The notes beneath the pieces are model-generated. The model was not told the DNA's origin. It searched no databases and saw nothing but the letters and a program-made list of their open reading frames with translations. A DNA stretch of 17,079 bases from Actinomycetes bacterium (GTDB lineage: Bacteria > Actinomycetota > Acidimicrobiia > Acidimicrobiales > JAMCPL01): NCBI GenBank assembly GCA_021846725.1, contig JAJZWK010000022.1:1-17079 (forward strand), in the 5' to 3' direction. Each line of letters begins with the position of its first letter. Positions within the stretch are counted from its first letter, which is position 1. Below, one piece after another: positions 13,511 through 17,079 of this stretch. The position numbers and the translations under genes were made by a program.

Positions 13511-15198
13511 CAAGCGAAATCTTCGTCGTATACTGTATTATTAGGTCCGGCTGTCCCCTGCACAAGGGTAGGGGATCCATTTGCATATGTATAAGGGGAT
13601 GAGCAGTGGTTTTGCCATGAAGAGTCATATGCTCCTGCCACCCAGAGAGGGCCGCCCGGACTATAGTTGCCTGCTATATCTGGCCATTGGACGTAAGTCG
13701 AGTATATGCCTGGCGTCACCCCTTCCGCCTTGAAGGCCATGAGCATACCCTGGATTACTTCCATATTTATATCCTGGTTGGTCGACCAGGTTCCGTTTCC
13801 GTTACTTGGCCAGCTACTCGTAAACCCACCGGCTACTTCGACATCCAGCCACCATACAGGAGAGGACGCGTTTGATGATGCCGCATAGGAGAGTGCCTGT
13901 ATCGCTGCAGCGTATCCAAAGTTTGCTGCCTCACAGTACCAGTTACCTGATGATTGCGGGCAGTTGCCAAAGGGGCCATTTGTATCGCCCAAGTCATTGG
14001 AAGAACTGGGTATATTCACGTTTATGTAGTTCTCATGGGCGTATCCTGCCCAGGTAGCTTCCGATGCCAGACATGGATTTTGGCTGTTGGCCGTACCACC
14101 TGTTATGCCCACTATTGCTATTGTATAAGGTTTGGCGGGATAGGGATTACCGCACTGTGGCCAGGATATATCGTACCCAAAACTACCTGATGGGTAGGTC
14201 AGGCGTGTCGGGGGATCTCCGTCGCCAGGTCCCTCTACGACACTTACTGCTACGGCGCTAGGAGCTAGTATCCCGCCGGCCGAACCTCCGTATTGAGCGG
14301 TGCCAAAGTTCATGATGCCCCCGTTAGCCATCACCACCCAGTATCCGTTCCCCCCTGGTGTAGTAGTCATAGAAGTGACAGGAGCGGAAAGTTGGGTGCT
14401 GAACTGTCCTTGAGATTTAGCGCCTCCAAAGTTAAGAATCTGCCCTCCGGATGTAGCAAGCCAGTAACCGTTACCTGTAGGTGTGGGAGTAATGGCGACT
14501 ATTGGGGACTGAGCGCTTACCCCTGGACTGAGCGCTGACCCATAAAACCCGGCATTGCCAAAGGTGTAGACGTTGCCAGTATCATCTGTAAGCCAATATC
14601 CGCCTCCTGACGGGGTGGGTGCAAATCCAGTTACCGGGCTCGGCAGTGGAATTTTGTCTGCTGGCATAGAGCCGTAGAAAGGAGCGTTGAAGCTAAACAC
14701 CTGCCCTCCGGCAGTGACGATCCAGTATCCTCCCGTATGCGGATCAGCTTCTATCGCTACAGCGGGGTGTCGAAGTGGTTTGCCTGCCATAGAGCCGTAG
14801 AAATGAGCGTCACCGAAAGCGGTTACCTGACCATTTTTCTGAAGCAACCAGTAGCCCTTCTGGTCTGGAGTGACAGCCATTCCAACTACCGGTGATGACA
14901 ACTGCCTGCCAGCAAGTGAGCCGTAAAAGGGTACTCCTCCATAGGTGAGTACATTCCCGAGGTTGGTTGCTATCCAGTATGAGGGTATCTGCTGGGTAGT
15001 GGACGTATTGGTAGATGAGGTCGAAGTAGCATACGAAGATGTGGTATACGCTACAGGCGATGCCTGGTCTAGCAGATTACCTGTAGTAGAGTCCTCTCTG
15101 ATAGTTGTTCCTGCAGCAAATAATTGTAGCGATACAACTAATGTTGTTACGATGCTGATCCATGCTACCTTCGCTGACTTTGGTGACTGACGTTTCAT
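13507..15198 (-). CDS. Secreted protein: six YW/FG repeats plus GH25/DUF1906-like domain
   Basis: A 563-residue exported protein. Residues 1-30 form a signal peptide (basic start KRQSPKSAK, hydrophobic core, AAG near the cut). Residues 31-72 are a Ser/Thr-rich linker. From about 73 to 322 are six repeats of 41-44 residues, each with a YW(I/L/V) strand (Trp75, 117, 159, 202, 246, 287), then GG/NG-Q-V-x-x-FG and often FYGS; this looks like a six-bladed propeller. From about 338 comes a TIM-barrel-like domain: FGYDISWPQCG (Asp343), WWLDVEV (Asp452, Glu454), PGIYSTYVQW, LWVAGAYDSSW, YDEDFAC. These fit GH25 muramidase-like or DUF1906 (Rv2525c-type) domains, so a cell-wall or polysaccharide role outside the cell is my inference. 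Six cysteines in this domain could form disulfides. The start ATG is 16 bases from the nearest purine-rich stretch. Confidence 0.85.
   Translation of the reverse strand: MKRQSPKSAKVAWISIVTTLVVSLQLFAAGTTIREDSTTGNLLDQASPVAYTTSSYATSTSSTNTSTTQQIPSYWIATNLGNVLTYGGVPFYGSLAGRQLSSPVVGMAVTPDQKGYWLLQKNGQVTAFGDAHFYGSMAGKPLRHPAVAIEADPHTGGYWIVTAGGQVFSFNAPFYGSMPADKIPLPSPVTGFAPTPSGGGYWLTDDTGNVYTFGNAGFYGSALSPGVSAQSPIVAITPTPTGNGYWLATSGGQILNFGGAKSQGQFSTQLSAPVTSMTTTPGGNGYWVVMANGGIMNFGTAQYGGSAGGILAPSAVAVSVVEGPGDGDPPTRLTYPSGSFGYDISWPQCGNPYPAKPYTIAIVGITGGTANSQNPCLASEATWAGYAHENYINVNIPSSSNDLGDTNGPFGNCPQSSGNWYCEAANFGYAAAIQALSYAASSNASSPVWWLDVEVAGGFTSSWPSNGNGTWSTNQDINMEVIQGMLMAFKAEGVTPGIYSTYVQWPDIAGNYSPGGPLWVAGAYDSSWQNHCSSPYTYANGSPTLVQGTAGPNNTVYDEDFAC
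14506..14539 (-). repeat. Short direct repeat inside the repeat-domain coding sequence
   Basis: GGACTGAGCGCT followed by t/g and AC occurs at 14506-14520 and 14525-14539 (offset 19, one mismatch). It encodes SALSPGVSAQSP in the fourth blade. The offset is not a multiple of three, so the two copies are read in different frames. Confidence 0.8.
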
Positions 15199-15447
15199 GG
15201 TCGACTTACGTATTCCCCTTTCCTTTACCGTATATTGTACAATTATTCACCCATATGACGTATATTGCAATAGCTAATTTTTAATTTGCACATGATGCCC
15301 GAATAATTAATTGTGGTATCCTCCTTACTATTACAGACGGTGATAGCACTTTTTTGAGTCAAGTGCGGTACTCGAGCAATGGATACCTATATGGCGTATA
15401 TCGTAATAGTCAATATTAAAATATATATATTGTCTTAAGATATGTTG
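15199..15447 (-). other. AT-rich spacer with repeated CGTATAT motifs
   Basis: This 249-base gap between two minus-strand genes has no ORF of note. CGTATATTG or CGTATATCG occurs three times, at 15229, 15259 and 15395; around the last two the similarity extends over some 35 bases (about 15251-15288 and 15388-15425). ATTGTACAAT at 15234-15243 is a perfect palindrome next to the first copy. TTGAGTCAA (15353-15361) is another small palindrome, flanked by GCACTT/AAGTGC. An ATATATATAT run follows the aroG stop, with no clear terminator. Confidence 0.5.
15234..15239 (-). promoter_or_regulatory. Putative -10 element of the secreted protein gene
   Basis: On the minus strand this reads TACAAT, one mismatch to TATAAT, and would give a leader of roughly 29 nt carrying the stretch AAGGAAAGGGG. 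It overlaps the palindrome ATTGTACAAT, which could be an operator. No clear -35 seen. Confidence 0.35.
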
Positions 15448-16899
15448 TCATGCTCTTAGCATCTCGGCCACCTGGAAAGCCAGTTCAATCGATTGTCTAG
15501 CGTTCAGCCTGGGATCGCAGGTAGTGGTATAGCGCAGGTGTAGTTGGTCTTCTGCCAGATTGTCCAGACCACCCAAGCATTCCGTGACGTTGTCGCCGGT
15601 GAGTTCAATATGTATACCACCCGGCCACGTACCGACCTCTCTATGCGCATTGAAGAATCCTTTTGTCTCCTCTAAAATATCGTCGAACCTTCTCGTCTTG
15701 CGACCACTTTCTGCAGTTATTGTATTTGCATGCATAGGGTCACAAGCCCATACGACCGGAAAACCTTCTTGTTTGACTGCTTCCAGTAAAGGAGGCAATA
15801 AATCTTCTATTTTGGTATGTCCTATACGGGTAATGAGCGTCAATCTTCCAGGTGTTCTATCTGGGTCGAGCTTATTACATAGCGCGATCAACTCATCTGG
15901 TGTGATGGAGCCACTTACCTTCATGCCAATTGGATTGCTGATTCCAGACAGGTACTCTACATGTGCTCCATCAAGTTGGCGGGTGCGCTCACCGACCCAG
16001 AGCATATGAGCAGATGAATCGTACCACGAACCACTAAATGGGTCGCTTCTGGTGAGCGATTCTTCGTAGTGGAGTATAAGTGCTTCGTGGCTAGTGTAGA
16101 AATTGACTTGATGAAGTGACTCCACGGAATCCATGTCTATGCCACATGCCGATATGAATCGTAATGCCTGATCAATCTCATTGGCTATTTTATTATATCG
16201 CTTCCCCTGTTTTGAAGAGGCGACGAATTCGAGATTCCATGAATGTACATGCGATAAATCAGCAAAGCCACCGCTTGAAAATGTGTTCAACAGTGTGAGA
16301 GTGGCACTGGATTGATTGTAGGCTGATATAAGTCGCTGGGGGTCGGGTGTGCGTGACAGCAGATCAGGCAATTCGCAATTGACCATATGACCACGAAAGG
16401 CTGGCAGTTCAGTATTACCTACCTTTTCAGTAGCCGATGATCTTGGCTTTGCAAACTGGCCTGCTATGCGACCAACTTTTACAACCGGGAGACCGGATGC
16501 ATAAGTGAGGGCGACCGCCATCTGCAATATCACCTTTAATTTGTCACGTATAGCCCTTGCGGAAAATTCATCGAATGATTCAGAGCAGTCGCCAGCTTGC
16601 AAGAGGAAGGCATTCCCTGTGGCAACTCGTGCCAACTCGTCTTGCAGGCGATGTACGTCAGCAGGCATTACCAGCGCCGGCATGGAAGCAAGCTTGGTCG
16701 TTATGCTATTGAGTGCATCTGAGCTTGGCCAGTCAGGTTGCTGTAGGGCAGGATATGATTTCCAGCTTGAGGGCGACCATTCTCGGTTTACTGTTGTTAT
16801 CTTTTTACTTGCTACTTCTTTACTTGCTACCTGTCCATCTGCCATTTCTTTACTTGCTACCTGTTCAGCTACTACCCTGTCTGTTACCTGTTCTACCAC
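15448..16899 (-). CDS. aroG: 3-deoxy-D-arabino-heptulosonate 7-phosphate synthase, class II
   Basis: First enzyme of the shikimate pathway: phosphoenolpyruvate + erythrose 4-phosphate to DAHP, cytosolic, metal-dependent. The 483 residues are class II (plant/actinobacterial type). Seen: FLLQAGDCSESF with the metal-binding Cys105, VVKVGRIAGQFAKPRS, WVGERTRQLDGAHVEYLSG, NPIGMKVSG, GRLTLITRIGH, CDPMHANT, GGIHIELTGDNVTECLGG and CDPRLNARQSIELAFQVAEML; these cover the Cys, His, Glu and Asp metal ligands known from the M. tuberculosis enzyme. The first ~38 residues are unusual: VASKE or VASKK occurs three times (14-18, 24-28, 29-33), before REWSPSSW where similarity to the family begins. GTG 16899 has no SD but lies 7 bases after TAGTCT. 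If a later start is used, the repeat peptide would not be made. Confidence 0.95.
   Translation of the reverse strand: MVEQVTDRVVAEQVASKEMADGQVASKEVASKKITTVNREWSPSSWKSYPALQQPDWPSSDALNSITTKLASMPALVMPADVHRLQDELARVATGNAFLLQAGDCSESFDEFSARAIRDKLKVILQMAVALTYASGLPVVKVGRIAGQFAKPRSSATEKVGNTELPAFRGHMVNCELPDLLSRTPDPQRLISAYNQSSATLTLLNTFSSGGFADLSHVHSWNLEFVASSKQGKRYNKIANEIDQALRFISACGIDMDSVESLHQVNFYTSHEALILHYEESLTRSDPFSGSWYDSSAHMLWVGERTRQLDGAHVEYLSGISNPIGMKVSGSITPDELIALCNKLDPDRTPGRLTLITRIGHTKIEDLLPPLLEAVKQEGFPVVWACDPMHANTITAESGRKTRRFDDILEETKGFFNAHREVGTWPGGIHIELTGDNVTECLGGLDNLAEDQLHLRYTTTCDPRLNARQSIELAFQVAEMLRA
16802..16864 (-). repeat. 15/30-bp coding repeats at the DAHP synthase N-terminus
   Basis: A 19-base block (16816-16834) recurs exactly at 16846-16864, offset 30. 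A shorter related copy, TTTTTACTTGCTAC, lies at 16802-16815, offset 15 from the first. All offsets are multiples of three, so the frame is kept; they encode the VASKE/VASKK units. Confidence 0.92.
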
Positions 16900-16906
16900 T
16901 GTCTGC

Positions 16907-16912
16907 AGACTA
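16907..16912 (-). promoter_or_regulatory. Putative -10 element of aroG (leaderless)
   Basis: On the minus strand this reads TAGTCT, followed by exactly 7 bases and GTG 16899, the same spacing as for rplU and for the small ORF before rng. No SD precedes the GTG. Confidence 0.45.
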
Positions 16913-16930
16913 CACTGACGATATTCGGTT

Positions 16931-16951
16931 CCTCAGGACTGAAACCTGAGG
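16931..16951 (-). promoter_or_regulatory. Inverted repeat upstream of aroG
   Basis: CCTCAGG and CCTGAGG form a perfect 7-bp inverted repeat with a 7-base loop. It begins 18 bases upstream of the putative -10, so it overlaps the -35 region. No T run follows on the minus strand, so an operator or weak terminator of the glycosyltransferase gene are both possible. A second small palindrome, CCTTGCAAGG, lies at 16960-16969 next to the glycosyltransferase stop. Confidence 0.45.
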
Positions 16952-16969
16952 ATTTAACACCTTGCAAGG

Positions 16970-17079
16970 TCATTTTCCTATTATGGACGTGTAGAGTTCC
17001 AAATGTTCTTCGACCATCCGTCGTGTAGAGAAGTAGCCCTCTACTGCTGCGCGACACTGTTTCCTGTCTATTGTATTGA
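16970..17079 (-). CDS. Probable glycosyltransferase (GT4 family), C-terminal end only
   Basis: Reading in from the window end on the minus strand, one frame stays open for 35 codons to a TGA at 16970-16972. The peptide has the pattern DRKQCRAAVEGYFS, then RRMVEEHLELY, which matches the usual C-terminal helix of GT4 glycosyltransferases (D-R-x-x-C/A-R-x-x-V-x-x-x-F-S-x-x-x-M-V-x-x-Y/H-x-x-x-Y). These enzymes move a sugar from a nucleotide-sugar donor; no substrate can be guessed from this fragment. The other two minus-strand frames do not resemble a gene end. The gene is cut off by the window, not by mutation, and ends 70 bases before aroG. Confidence 0.6.
   Translation of the reverse strand, partial: NTIDRKQCRAAVEGYFSTRRMVEEHLELYTSIIGK

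Noticed and set aside
15419..15431. ATATATATAT run after the aroG stop as terminator
   Set aside because: Self-complementary but without a GC stem; more likely just AT-rich spacer.
1..17079. CRISPR array, insertion sequence, prophage or defence island
   Set aside because: Direct repeats are single pairs at gene ends with no regular spacers, no transposase or phage gene was recognised, and nearly all genes are housekeeping.

Overview
The window looks like a chromosomal core region of an actinobacterium, most likely class Acidimicrobiia. Three things support this. The order rne/rng - rplU - rpmA - obgE - proB - proA - MoxR ATPase - VWA protein matches, as I remember it, the Mycobacterium tuberculosis order Rv2444c to Rv2425c. 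The class II DAHP synthase is of the actinobacterial/plant type. The secreted protein with YW-G-G-x-x-FG repeats is of a kind common in Acidimicrobiia. Base composition is about half G+C by eye, low for actinobacteria but seen in some acidophilic Acidimicrobiia. GTG starts are frequent and several genes have no visible Shine-Dalgarno. No rRNA, tRNA, CRISPR array, phage gene or insertion sequence was found.

Layout. Positions 1-3614 (+) hold the cell-elongation cluster mreC (5' end outside the window), mreD and a class B transpeptidase of the PBP2 type; no rodA follows. Positions 3615-4015 are a non-coding stretch with a perfect TATAAT and probably a long rng leader. Positions 4016-8022 (+) hold RNase E/G, ribosomal proteins L21 and L27, and the ribosome-assembly GTPase Obg. 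Positions 8091-10644 (+) hold proB and proA, the first two steps of proline synthesis. proA overlaps by 4 bases a MoxR-type AAA+ ATPase, followed by a CoxE-like VWA protein (to 13239); these two form a typical ATPase/VWA pair of unknown client. The strand then switches. On the minus strand are a secreted six-repeat protein with a GH25/DUF1906-like C-terminal domain (13507-15198), class II DAHP synthase for the shikimate pathway (15448-16899), and the last 35 codons of a probable GT4 glycosyltransferase running in from beyond the window end.

Two themes run across the window. First, several starts lie 6-7 bases after a TANNNT-like hexamer (rplU, obgE, aroG and a 23-codon ORF upstream of rng), which suggests leaderless transcripts. 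Second, short tandem duplications (17-70 bp period) sit at or next to gene ends: the mreC/mreD, obgE/proB and MoxR/VWA junctions and the stop codon of the secreted protein. Two more lie inside coding sequence, including a VASKE repeat at the N-terminus of DAHP synthase. No clearly new multi-gene system is visible. The most worthwhile leads are the repeat-plus-hydrolase-like secreted protein, the rng leader with its candidate leaderless ORF, the ATPase/VWA pair coupled to proA, and the duplication and leaderless-start patterns.
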